A DNA stretch of 64,000 bases, taken from the NCBI GenBank assembly GCA_010093485.1, contig MU001495.1, positions 62,001 to 126,000 on the forward strand. The letters are read 5' to 3'. Positions within the stretch are counted from its first letter, which is position 1. Each line of letters starts with the position of its first letter. This document shows, one piece after another, positions 24,501 through 36,084 of this stretch. This DNA comes from Karstenula rhodostoma CBS 690.94 (lineage: Eukaryota > Ascomycota > Dothideomycetes > Pleosporales > Didymosphaeriaceae). The position numbers were made by a program, and so were the translations under genes. A model generated the notes under the pieces. The model was not told the origin of the DNA. It ran no database searches and saw only the letters and a program-made list of their open reading frames with translations.

Positions 24501-27500
24501 ATTATACTAATAAATCTACTAAATAAAACTCTTATTAAACTATATAATAGACTCTAATAATAAGGTATTAGAGATAAAATAGTTTATAGCTAGTATAATA
24601 ATACTAATAGTTAAGAAAGTAATAGTTATATATAGCTAATATAAAAAGGTAAAAACCTAGTATTTATAAATAGAAATTTAGTATAAATTATAGTAAACTA
24701 ATACCTAATAGCCCCTAGCCTATTAGTATAAAAGATATTATCTAGTCTATTCTCTACTACTATTAATTTCTTAAATATTAAATAAAGGTAATAAGGACTA
24801 TCTAAAGATTTAGATAGTAATAATAAGTTATTAATTTTATACCTTTCTATACTAGCTTATAACTTATTAGTATATTTATAAGCCTCTAGTAATAATTTAG
24901 TAAATATATATTATTTATCTTTATAAAGATTACTATTACTATATATAATAATACTATAACTTGGCGCTACGCCCTTTTTGGTTAGCTTGCGCACAGACGC
25001 TGGGCGCGCCTTAGCCGCTTTTTTGGTCCCCCTTTGTTCGTGCATTGGCAAAGCACAACGCGCCTTTTTATCCCCCCTATTTCATTGAGTTACCCTACCT
25101 TATAGTGAATCTCTACAATATAATACTATATAACCTATTACTAGTAGATATAAATAAAGTAAAAATACTTATAGTAATAAATAGGGTAGACCTATTTACT
25201 AGTAATAAAACCCTAAATATAAAATTTAGATAAACCTTAATATAGAAATAGTTAAAGAAACTTAAATATATATTATAATAAGTTATTATAAATTCTTACC
25301 TAGATAGAATAATACTAATAACTATATATAGGGTAAATACTATTATTAATACTAAATTTAGCTAGATATATACCTAGATAACCCCTAAGTTATATTTTAA
25401 AATAACTAAAATATTTATATTTAATAAAGATATTTTAATAATATTATATAAATAAATTCTATTTCTATTTATATAGGGCCTTATATCTAGAATAGAAATA
25501 TTTACTTACTAATAAATAGTACTAGCTAAGATAGTTATATAAAGTAAAATATTTAGAAATAGTAGTAATAGATCTAGACCTAGTATAAAGAAATTATATC
25601 TATACCTAATAAAATTTATTATAAAATACTAGATTACTTAATAGAATATAAATATCTAGTAGTATTAAAGTAACTATTTAGTAAAGGCTTATTTATAAAA
25701 AGGCTAGAATAGTTTTTATCTAAACTAGAATATATACTTACTCTTTTATTTATACTTAATATAGTCTTAAATATATATATATAAGATATTAATAAAATAT
25801 AGTTAGCTCCTTATAATTATAAATACTAGTAGTAACTAGGTAAATATTATATTAAGTCTACTATACTAGGCCCCTATAATAGAATATAAGGTACTACTAT
25901 TCTACTTTATAATTAAATATAAACTAATAAGATATATTATATATAACTAATTTAAAATATACTACTAGTAGGAGATATAATAGAATAAAAAAAATATAAA
26001 GTATAAATAATTATAATAATATAACTTACTTAAAGGCTTTATACTACTAGCCCTATAAAAACTAATAGATATTACTCTATTCTCTAAACTTTTTAAAGAT
26101 AAACTAGCTATTATATATATAAAGCTATAGTATAATAATATTACTATTAGTAAAAATAATAGTAAGAGTCTAAGTTAGGTATATAATTTTAAAGAGTTTA
26201 AAAAAAAGGTTATAGTATAATATAAGATAAGTACTCCTATATTATATAGTCTAAATCTAGTAAATATACTAGAAGATATAATATTTTAGGGGTTAAGTAT
26301 AGAGGTAGGAGTATTTTATATTTTACTTATACTATAAGTTATATACTAATAGATTAAAAAGACTAAGGCTATAATAACTAAAAATAGAAAGAATATAGAG
26401 TTAAGTAAAGTTCTAATTAATATTAGAGATATTATATAGGATAAAGGTTATAATATCTATTCTATAAAATTTTAAATATTTAAGTTCCTAAGTAGACTCT
26501 AGTATATAAAAATAGCTTAAAATAATTTTAATCCTATAGTTTATTAGATTATATTAGGAACCTTATATAAAAATAGACTTAGAATACTTATAAACTATTT
26601 CTCCTATTTTATAGTATAGGAGTTCTAGTAACCTAAGTATAAGGGTAGCTTTCTAAATAAAATATATAAGGTAAAGTATAATATTATTCTCTAGTACCTC
26701 TTATATAAATATAGTCTAACTAAATAAAGTATTATTAATAATTAGTAAGTCTAAGGGGTAAAGTTACTACTATACCCTTATAAAAGGCTAACTAGGATTT
26801 TTAATATAATCTAAAAGGGGAATACCTAAGTAAGTTATAATATAAAAAAAATAGGCTAAAAATATAATATATTCTAAGATACTAAGTTTATTAATTATAA
26901 TAAAACTATAGTATATATTATATAGACTCTACTTATTAAATATAATAAGTATATACTAAGACTTAATAAAAAGCCTTTACTATAAATAGTCTAAATAGAA
27001 TTTATCTAGTAGGATATTACTATCTAATATAATAAAATAAGTAGAGTAGTTTTCTAAAATACTATTTAGATAGTATAGAAGGAAAAAAAAAGTACTATAA
27101 CTAATAAAAATAGAACTATTAATATTAATATACTTAAATTATACTATAATTTCTATATTATAAGTACTTTACTATTACTAGTATAGTTCTATAAAATATA
27201 TAGTATTAATACCTATACTAATAAACTCTATTTAATCTATAATAATCTTAAAAACTCTATACTCTTTATATATTTTAATAAAGTAATAAAGGGTAATATA
27301 AAATAAATTAAAATTAGAAAATATATCCTTAAAATAAAGAATATAAGAAAGAATAAAGATTTAGATCTTAGCCCTAATAGAAAGCTCTACTAAAATAAAA
27401 TACTACTTAGTACTAAAATATTTATTATAGCCCTTTTTTATACTATTATAAGTATACTATATATTACTATAAGTTATTATACTAATAATAATAGGGTATC

Positions 27501-28225
27501 TAAAAGCTACTATATAATTAAGTAAGTATAACTATTAAACCTTAATCTATAAATAATACTATAGAGATAAAATTTAAAGTTTTTTTAATTTATAATAGCC
27601 TTATATTTCTAGAGTAGTAGGTTATAGTTAATATATTTAATAATATTAATAGTCTATTAAGAATTATTATAGCTAATATACCCTTATATATTAAGGGGGT
27701 TAATCTAGTAGAAGTAAATATAGTAATTTTTAACTTACTACTATTAAAAATTAAAATATATAAATAGTTTATCTAAAGACCTATATATATAGGATAGAAA
27801 AAATTAAAGATATATATAGTACTATTTTATAATATATATAGTTAGGTAGATATATATATAATAGAGTATAAAATATTTTTAAAGAAGATAAATAAAGTAA
27901 TTATAAAGGATACTAAAGGTATAGATATTTATAAAAAAGATAGTACTATAGTAATTAATTAAAGTAATAAAGGATAGTACTATAATAAAATATAAGGCGA
28001 AGAGAATATAATATAGTAATAAGTATAAGTAATAATAAAAATTAGCTTAAGATAGACCTATATATAATATCTAGACTAAAATATATATAGTAAACTATAG
28101 TAATTTAGCCTAATATTAAGATAAAAAAGTAATAATACCTAGATATAGTAATAAAATATACTAGTAGAGAATAATTAACTAGAGGGTAGTAGATATAATA
28201 TTACTTCTAGTAGTTATAGAAAATT
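21511..28225 (+). repeat. Long direct repeat, copy A (about 6.7 kb)
   Basis: Sequence from 21511 recurs in the same orientation from 28561. The match can be followed at many points, for example the block around 21640-21780 with 28690-28830, 22860-22960 with 29810-29900, 24930-25200 with 31840-31920, and 28120-28225 with 34850-34985. Differences are mostly transitions. Copy A keeps a handful of CpG sites (near 22108, 22727, 23363, 24113, 27998) and contains the GC-rich 161-bp insertion that copy B lacks. The two copies are probably tandem or sequential insertions of one retroelement-sized unit. The reading frames are destroyed, so the class is unknown. Confidence 0.75.
24959..25119. mobile_element. 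161-bp GC-rich short interspersed element with 11-bp target duplication
   Basis: A GC-rich islet sits inside copy A of the direct repeat. The matching place in copy B (near 31855) lacks it, giving a filled and an empty site. The flanks carry an exact 11-bp duplication, ATAATACTATA, at 24948-24958 and 25120-25130. The insert begins with a small hairpin (GGCG-CTA-CGCC) and has no terminal inverted repeats, which fits a SINE or other non-autonomous retroposed element better than a MITE. No convincing RNA polymerase III A and B boxes are visible. An AT-converted inverted relative lies at 12378-12505. The islet has escaped RIP, consistent with being too short to trigger it or having arrived late. 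A 62-codon open frame spanning it (25045-25233) is not a gene. Confidence 0.8.
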
Positions 28226-28560
28226 ATACTAAATTATTATATATAATATATAGGTTTTCTTATATATATTTTAACTATATTCTAATAGCTATATATAATA
28301 AAAATAACCTTATATTAGCTCTAAAAAGTATAAAAGCCCTTAATTAATTAAAGATATAGTTTCTTAGCTATTTAGCCCTTATATTTAGTTATAGTATTTA
28401 GAATTCTCTAATAATTATAATAATATAGAAAAATCTCTAAAACTTAAAAATTATTATTAGACTCTTATAAATAAGTGGTATAAGTAAGAGCGCTAATCTA
28501 GAAAATACTAAAATTAAATTTAACTATACCTTTATAAAGATCTATAATTCTTTTTACTAA

Positions 28561-31500
28561 CTTATTATAACTAACTTAGTAGGATATATAATAAAGTATA
28601 GTAAGTAAACTATTCTAGTAATATATAGTATATAGATATATAGTAACTATTAATTATATATAAATATATTTACTATCTACTATAATTTATAATTACTATA
28701 CTTAAATAAGACTATTATTTTTTTCCTTTCTACTTATAATAATCTATACCTTCTCTACTACTTTATAATTACCTTAATAAATTATAACTATAGTACCTAT
28801 ACTTATAATACTAGGTAGTATTAATCTACTAGATCTAGACCTAGTCTATATTTATATATTTTATAATCTTATTATAGAGTATAGTAGTAAGGTAATCCTT
28901 AATATACTTATTAGAGTTTTTAACTATAATATATCTATATTTAACCCTATATTTACTATAATTATAGAGATAATAGGCTTAGCCCTAGATATACTCTTCT
29001 ACTTAAAAAGTTTAAATAAACTAGTAGCTATTATAGTAGTAAAATATAAAGTATATAATAATATAGAATATATAGAAAAGGTTATTCTTCTATAATAGTA
29101 TAAAATTATATTAGAAATTTTTAACTATCTATAGTAGGTAGTCCTTTTAATTAAATAAAAGTATTAGACTTATAGAGACCCTATAATAATACTAAAATAT
29201 ACTTATCTATTACCTCTAAAGTAATTAGTAACTAATAGTATATATAGAATAAAAGTATATTTACCTAATTACTAGTATATAAAAAAAGATATATAAATAT
29301 AGTTTAGAAAAAACTAACTTTTCTAATTTAATAAAATTCTCCTTATAGTATATAATAGCTATAGCTAATAGTTTACTAACCCTATTATTTAACTATATAC
29401 TAGAAATCTAATTTAGTCTCTAGATAATAAAAAGCTTATTCTCTATAAGAAAAATTAAATTAGTAAATTTACTTTTAAGGGTATAGAATATAGTATACTC
29501 TAGATTAAAATATAGGAGATAATTAAGATATATAGCTATAAGCTATTTAATAGAATAGTATAATTAAAATAGTAGTTCTAGAGTATAATAGAAGATATAT
29601 TTATTCTACTAGAAATATAGAGTCTTATTACTAACTAGACTAGTATACTAGAGGAGTTTAGTTAGGCTATATAGTTAGTTATAGTAGTTAATAAGAATAA
29701 AAATATAGATAATTAGTAATATCTAGATAGGGATACTAATATATAGAAGGATAATAATAAGAATATAAAATTTTACTTTTTACTATAATTTATAGTATAG
29801 AGCCTTTATACTATATACCCTTATATAGTAATAGTATATAAAAGACTATAGCCTTTATACTCTTTTAATAAATAAAATACTATTATATATATATTTAGTA
29901 TAAGTAGATAAATATACTAGATATTATAATAGATTATACTAAAGAATTAACTTTATAAGATATAGTAATTTATTATAGCTTTTAATAAGAGAACCTTATA
30001 GATAAAGTATAGTCTAGTAGTATAAAAATAACTATAAAATAGAATATAAATATTATAAATTATAATAATCTATTATACTATTTAGTAATTAAATCTAGTA
30101 TAGATAGTATAGAATAGGAATATAAATATATATATAGTATAAATAAAAAGGAATATAAGTAAGAGCTATTTAGTAAAAGTATAGAATTATACTATATAAT
30201 AAAGTAATTTATAGTAAAATAGTATAAAATATACTAGGTATTATTTATTAGCTAGAGAGTATAACTATACTAGTTTAAAATAGATTAGACTACTAAGCTA
30301 AGCTTATATAATAAATAAGATAGGGTAATAATAATAAAAAACTAATACTCCTTTTTTATACTATATAATTCTTATAATACTACTAATTTTTAATATACTA
30401 TATAGGTATCTATAGCTATAGTAAAGTAAAGACTAGTTATAATAGTCTAGATTAAAAATATAGTAGAGTAGTATAAGTAAATAATAATAGATTACCTATA
30501 ATAAATATTTAAGGATATTATAAGAAATAGACTTTAATTATAAAAATAATAAGTTAGTATATAGAATAAAATAGTATAGTATACCCTTTATAAGGCCTAT
30601 AAGGATTTAATATTATTTAGTTATACCCCTTAAATAGATATTTATAGAATAGTATATAATAAAGTACTTATTAAACTATAAATAGATAAGTAGTTTAAGG
30701 TCTTTTAAAACTATCCTTATTTAGTACTTTAAGATAAAGAAAAGATAAAGATTTAGTATAATAGAATTATATTTAGAATCTAAATAGTAGTAGTATAGGG
30801 TTTAAGAAATATATATAAAAATCTAATAATAAGTATAGTAAGTAAAGGAAGAACTTAAAATTAAAGTATATTAACCTTATTATAAAATATATAATAGAGA
30901 GAATTAGTTAGCTCCTTTATAAGTACTAATATAACTAGTATAACTAGATTTTATATACTCTATATTAATACTAGTCTACTAACTTATATTTAAAATATCT
31001 AGTATACTTTTAGTAAGAATAAACTAAGCTTTTAGATATATAATAAGAGGTTAAGAGTTTTCTCTATTTAGTTTTTATTTTTTATCTAATATAACTATAT
31101 TTCTATAATAATTAGCTAAGAAGATAGAGAGGTTAGATTAATCTTAATTATATTTAATATATTTAAGGATATTATTTATATAAACCTTATTATATTAGAT
31201 CTAGAGATAGTATAATTTAATATATAATTATCTAATACTTTAAAACTAAGGAAGATTAAAACTACTACTATACTATAGACTAAGGTATAATAACTACTAG
31301 CTAATAAAATATTAGAATAGAATATTATAGTAGCTTCCTTAAATATTATACTAGAGGGTATATATATTCTTACCCTATTTCTATATAATATTATATTAAT
31401 AAATCTACTAAATAAGACTCTTATTAAACTATATAGTAAAATCTAAATATAAGGTATTAGAAATAATATAGACCCTACTAATAAAGCTATTAGTAACTAT

Positions 31501-34500
31501 TATAATAAAACTAGTAATTAAGAGAGTAATAGTAGTATATAGCTAAAGTAAAAAGGTAAAAGCTTAGTATTAATAGATAGAAATTTAGTATAAATTATAG
31601 TAAACTAATACCTAATAATCCTAGTTTATTAGTATAAAGGATATTATCTAGTTTACTCTCTACTACTATTAATTTCTTAAATACTAAGTAAAGATAATAA
31701 GAACTATTTAAAAATTTATATAGTAATAATAAATTATTAAACTTATACTCTAATATACTAGCTTATAACTTAAGAATAGGTTTATAAACCCCTAATAATT
31801 ATATAATAAATATAAACTATTTATCTCTATAAATATTACTATTACTATATATAATTTTATTATATAATCTAATATTAGTAGATATAGATAGAGTAAAGAT
31901 AGTTATAGAAATAAATAGAGTAAACCTATTTATTAGTAGTAAAGTCTAGAATATAGAATTTAGATAAAATTTAATATAAAAATAGTTAGAGAAACTTAAA
32001 TATATATTATAGTAAATTACTATAAATTTATACTTTACTAGAACTATACTAATAACTATATATAGGATAAATACTACTATTAATACTAAACTTAGCTAGA
32101 TATATATTTAAATAACTATAAAGTTATATCTTATAATAGTTAATATATTTATATTTAATAAAAATATACTTATAATATTCTATAAATTAATTTTATTCCC
32201 TTTAATATAGGGCCTTATACCTAGAGTAGGAATATCTACCTATTAATAGATAGTACTAGCTAAAATAGTTATTTAAATATTTAAAAATAGTAATAATAGA
32301 TCTAGACTTAGTATAAGGAAGTTATATCTATACCTTTTAAATTTTATTATAAAATACTAAATTACTTAATAATACCTTAGTATTTAGTAATATTAATAGG
32401 GCCTTTTAGTAAAGCCTTATCTATAAGAAGGCTAGAATAATATTTATCTAAATTAAGATTTATATTTACTTCTTTATTTATACTTATTATATTCTTAAAT
32501 ATATATATATAAAATACTAATAGAATATAGTTAGCTTTTTATAGTTATAAATACTAGTAGTAGCTAGGTAAATATTATATTAAGTTTACTATACTAGACC
32601 CCTATAGTAGGGTATAAGATACTACTATTTTATTTTATAATTAAATATAAATTAATAAGATATATTATATATAACTAACTTAAAATATACTACTAATAAG
32701 AGGTATAATAGAATAAAGAGAATATAAAGTATAAATAACTATAATAATATAATTTACTTAAAAACTTTATACTACTACCCCTATAAGAAGTAGTAAATAT
32801 TATAGTTTTTTTAAAGCTCTCTAATAATAAGCTTACTATTATATATATAAAACTATAGTATAGTAATTTAGCTAGTAGTATAAATAATAGTAAAAGTCTA
32901 AGATAAATATATAATTTTTATAAGTTTAAGGGAAGATCTATAATATAATATAAAGTAAATACTTATATAGAATATAGCCTCCCCTTAATAAAGATACTAA
33001 ATAATATAATATTTTAAAAATTAAGTCTAAGAATATAAATAGTTTATACTCTACTTATATTATAAATTATATAATAAAGGTTTAAGAAGACTAAGGCTAT
33101 TATACTTATAGCTAACTACTATATAAATCTAAATAAGGCCCTAATTAATATAGGGGATATTATATAAAATAAAGACTATAATATCTACTTAATAAAGTCT
33201 AAAATATTTAAAGTTCTATATAAACTCTAGTATTAAAAAATAATTTAAAATAACTTTAGTCTAGCTATTTATTAGATTATATTAAGTACTATATATAAAA
33301 ATAATACTAGAATCCTTATAAACTATTTTTTCTACTTTATAGCTTAGAAGTTCTAGTAATCTAATAATATAAATAACTTTTTAAATAAAGTATATAGGGT
33401 AAAGTATATTAGTATTCTTTAGTATCTTACCTATAAATATAATATAGTTAAGTAAAAGACTATTAGTATTTAGAAATCTATAAAATAAAAAATATTACTA
33501 TACTTTTATAAAAAGCTATTTATAGTATTTACTATAATTTAAAAAGGTAATATATAAGTAGTTTATAATATAAAAAAGATAGGCTAAATATATAATATAT
33601 TTTAGAACCCTAAGTTTATTAAATATAGTAAAATAATAGCTAATATTATATAGATTCTACCTATTAAGTATAATAAGTTTATAAAGAAATTTAATAAAAA
33701 GTTTTTATTATAAACTACTAATATTAACTTTATTTAATAGGATATATCTATTAAATATAATATAGTAAGTAGAGAAGTATTTTAAAATATAGTTTAGATA
33801 GTATAAAAAGAATAAAAGGACTATATTATAGTAAAAAAAAATAGGGTTATTAATATTAGTATACTAAAGTTCTATTATAATTTCTATATTATAAGTACTT
33901 TACTATTATTAATATAATTTTATAAAGAGTATAATATTAATATTTATATTAATAATCTTAATTTAATTTATAAGAATATCTAAGCTTCCCTACTCTTTAT
34001 ATATTTTAATAAAATAGTTAAGAGTAATATAAAATAAGTCTAGATTAGAGAGTATATCTATAAAGTAGAAAGAACTATAAAAAGCTAATAATTAAAACTT
34101 AGCCCTAATAAAAAGCCTTACTAAAATAAGATATTACTTAGAATTAAAATATTTATTATAGCCTTTTTCTATACTATTATAGGTATACTATATATTATTA
34201 TAATTTATTATACTAATAATAATAAGGTATCTAGAATCTATTATATAATATAGTAGATATAACTACTAAATTTTATTTTATAGACTAAGCTATAAATAGT
34301 AAAATAAATATTATACTTATCTATAATAGCCTTATATTTCTAAAGTAATAGATTATAGTTAATATATTTAATAATTTAAATAATATACTAAGGGTTATTA
34401 TATCTAATACTAATTTATATACTAAAGGTATTAATTTAATAGAAGTAAATATTATACTTATTAACTTATTACTACTAAAGATTAAAAAGTTTAAATAATT

Positions 34501-34985
34501 TATCTAGAGACCTATATATATAGGGTAGAAAGAGCTAAAAGTAATTACTTTACTATTTTATAATATAGATAGCTAGATAGATATATATATAATAGAATAT
34601 AAATAATTCTTAAAGAAAATTAATAAAATTATTATAAAAAATACTATAGATATAAATATTTCTAAGAAGGATAGTAGTATAATAACTAGTATAAGTAATA
34701 AAAAATAGTACTAAACTAAAATATAAAATAAAGAGATTATAATATAAGTAAGAATATAAATACTAATAATAAAAGTTATCTTAAAATAGAAATATATATT
34801 ATAAGTAAAATATATATAATAAATTATAATAATTTAAACTAATATTAAAATAAAGAGCTAATAATATTAGGGTATAATACTAAGATATACTAGTAGAGGT
34901 TAATTACTAACTAAAGGCTATAATAGTAGACTTTATAATCTCTTAGACTATAGTAATTATAATAAATTATATTAAATTATTATAA
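28561..34985 (+). repeat. Long direct repeat, copy B (about 6.4 kb)
   Basis: Second copy of the unit that begins at 21511, same orientation, and more thoroughly converted to A/T: by eye I find no CpG in it, whereas copy A retains several. It ends in the subterminal tandem array next to the right terminal repeat. It gives the empty-site allele for the 161-bp insertion. Between the clear end of copy A (28225) and the start of copy B are about 335 bp that copy B does not share at its end. Confidence 0.75.
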
Positions 34986-35092
34986 ATTTATTTATATATA
35001 TTTATATATATTTATATATATTTATATAGTTAGTATATAGTTATATATAGTTATATATATTTATATAGTTAGTATATATTTATATATATTTA
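34984..35092. repeat. Subterminal 10-bp tandem array
   Basis: Repeats of the type TTTATATATA and GTTAGTATATA run from the end of copy B into the right terminal repeat. The left terminus carries related GGTATATATA units just inside its repeat. Confidence 0.7.
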
Positions 35093-35198
35093 ATATACCT
35101 ATATATACTTATATATACCTATACACTCTAGATAGTATAGGTATAAATACGTATAAATATATATATCTACGTAGCTCTCCTGAAAAACTTTTCGTGAT
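35093..35198 (-). repeat. Right terminal inverted repeat of the AT block
   Basis: Reverse complement of 11394-11510. The outer end reads CCTGAAAAACTTTTCGTGAT. Positions that are G or C in the left copy are A or T here. The outermost words AAAACTTTTCGTGATAT recur 127 bp further out (35311-35327), at the end of another short repeat. Confidence 0.85.
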
Positions 35199-35328
35199 AT
35201 ATATATATAAAAATATAGGGCTAGCTGGTGCGCACTGGGCGCCTAGGGCGCTCAATCGTGCGCGAGCGTGCGCAGGACTGCGCTGGCCGCCCATGCGCAC
35301 TAGCGAGGTGAAAACTTTTCGTGATATA
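35199..35328 (+). repeat. GC-rich 130-bp repeat abutting the right terminus
   Basis: Starts as an AT stretch, then about 95 bp of GC-rich sequence with an imperfect hairpin (left arm near GCTGGTGCGCACTGGGCG, right arm near CGCCCATGCGCACTAGC), and ends GTGAAAACTTTTCGTGATAT. The last 17 bp equal the outer end of the large right terminal repeat. An AT-converted inverted copy lies at 12109-12240. It is either a short element whose end sequence resembles that of the large element, or a remnant of a second nested terminus. Confidence 0.7.
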
Positions 35329-36084
35329 CTAGCATACCGCGACCCTGGGAATTTAAAAATTTACGTCCATAAGCACCTGGATCAGCTTACAAACTATCAG
35401 ATTTCCTGTTGCGAAGGGACAGGAGGATTCGCAATTGTTGTGGTGCGGAAACCGTTGAGCGGACATCGGCGCTTGTTCTTGAAGCGACAAGCTTTGCGGT
35501 GGCATCCGATCCGCAGCCTCCCGTCTTGGTATCAGCCACTTCATCGTAAGTCTCGTGCATGCAACCATTTCGTGGTTAGGTTCCTCAGCTCCATCGGTCA
35601 CATCCAACAGCCAAGCCGAAACACCAGCCGCCCTACTACCGTTGGCAACCACGCGGCTTACATTAGTGGCATTTTCACGAGATGCACATACCGAGATCTT
35701 TATCCGATTTCTCTCAGACAGCTAGCGATGAGCGATCTCTCACCTTCCCTCGAGTCGCGTGCGGCGCTGCTCTGCTGTGGATTAGTGCGCGAGCCGGAGG
35801 AGGGGCGAGCAAGGCATAGCACGTTCATTAGGACGTCAGACCCTCGCGAGTCATATCTAGACCCCATGGGACGCTGAACGAGCCTGGGGACTCCACACCC
35901 CCAACACTTCTGTTGGGACAAACCGTGGACCCGGAGGCGGGGGATGGGAAAGAGTACAAATGGGCGAACGGCCCACTTTCTGTTTGAAAGGATCGGCGCT
36001 CTCTTCCCTCTTGCTCTTGATAAATTGCTGCCAGCGTTTTGTTCAGGGCTTCATCTCGCTCGATATCTATCTGCATGATCGATC
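35329..36084. other. Boundary region, no supported gene
   Basis: Normal GC content returns abruptly after the repeats. The longest frame (35194-35877) begins inside the repeat and has no family features. The stretch probably carries the promoter of the now inactive transporter gene downstream. Confidence 0.5.

Larger units (their letters stand above)
11394..35198. mobile_element. RIP-degraded AT block bounded by terminal inverted repeats
   Basis: About 23.8 kb in which nearly all G and C are gone. The only open frame of 60 or more codons inside it straddles a GC-rich insertion at 25 kb. The outer ends are inverted copies of one another (11394-11510 and 35093-35198). Their differences are transitions of the C-to-T / G-to-A type, as RIP would produce, apart from one extra 10-bp tandem unit on the left. 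Inside are two long direct copies (21.5-28.2 and 28.6-35.0 kb), an inverted repeat near 21.05 kb, and short repeats. The whole can be read as one very large TIR element holding nested insertions, or as two solitary repeats that happen to flank a repeat cluster. No coding potential survives, so the transposase or replication class cannot be named. No convincing target-site duplication is visible outside the termini. Confidence 0.65.

Noticed and set aside
25045..25233. Open frame of 62 codons inside the AT block
   Set aside because: It begins in the GC-rich insertion and ends in RIP-converted sequence, crossing the target duplication. It cannot be a conserved gene.
11394..35198. Mitochondrial DNA insertion as the source of the AT-rich block
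   Set aside because: No open frames or rRNA-like segments remain, and the paired repeats differ by transitions typical of RIP.
34984..35198. CRISPR-like or telomeric array at the right end of the block
   Set aside because: The units are simple 10-bp TA-rich tandem repeats without spacers and without TTAGGG units.
35194..35877. Frame of 227 codons across the right boundary of the block
   Set aside because: It starts inside the terminal repeat and has no domain features.
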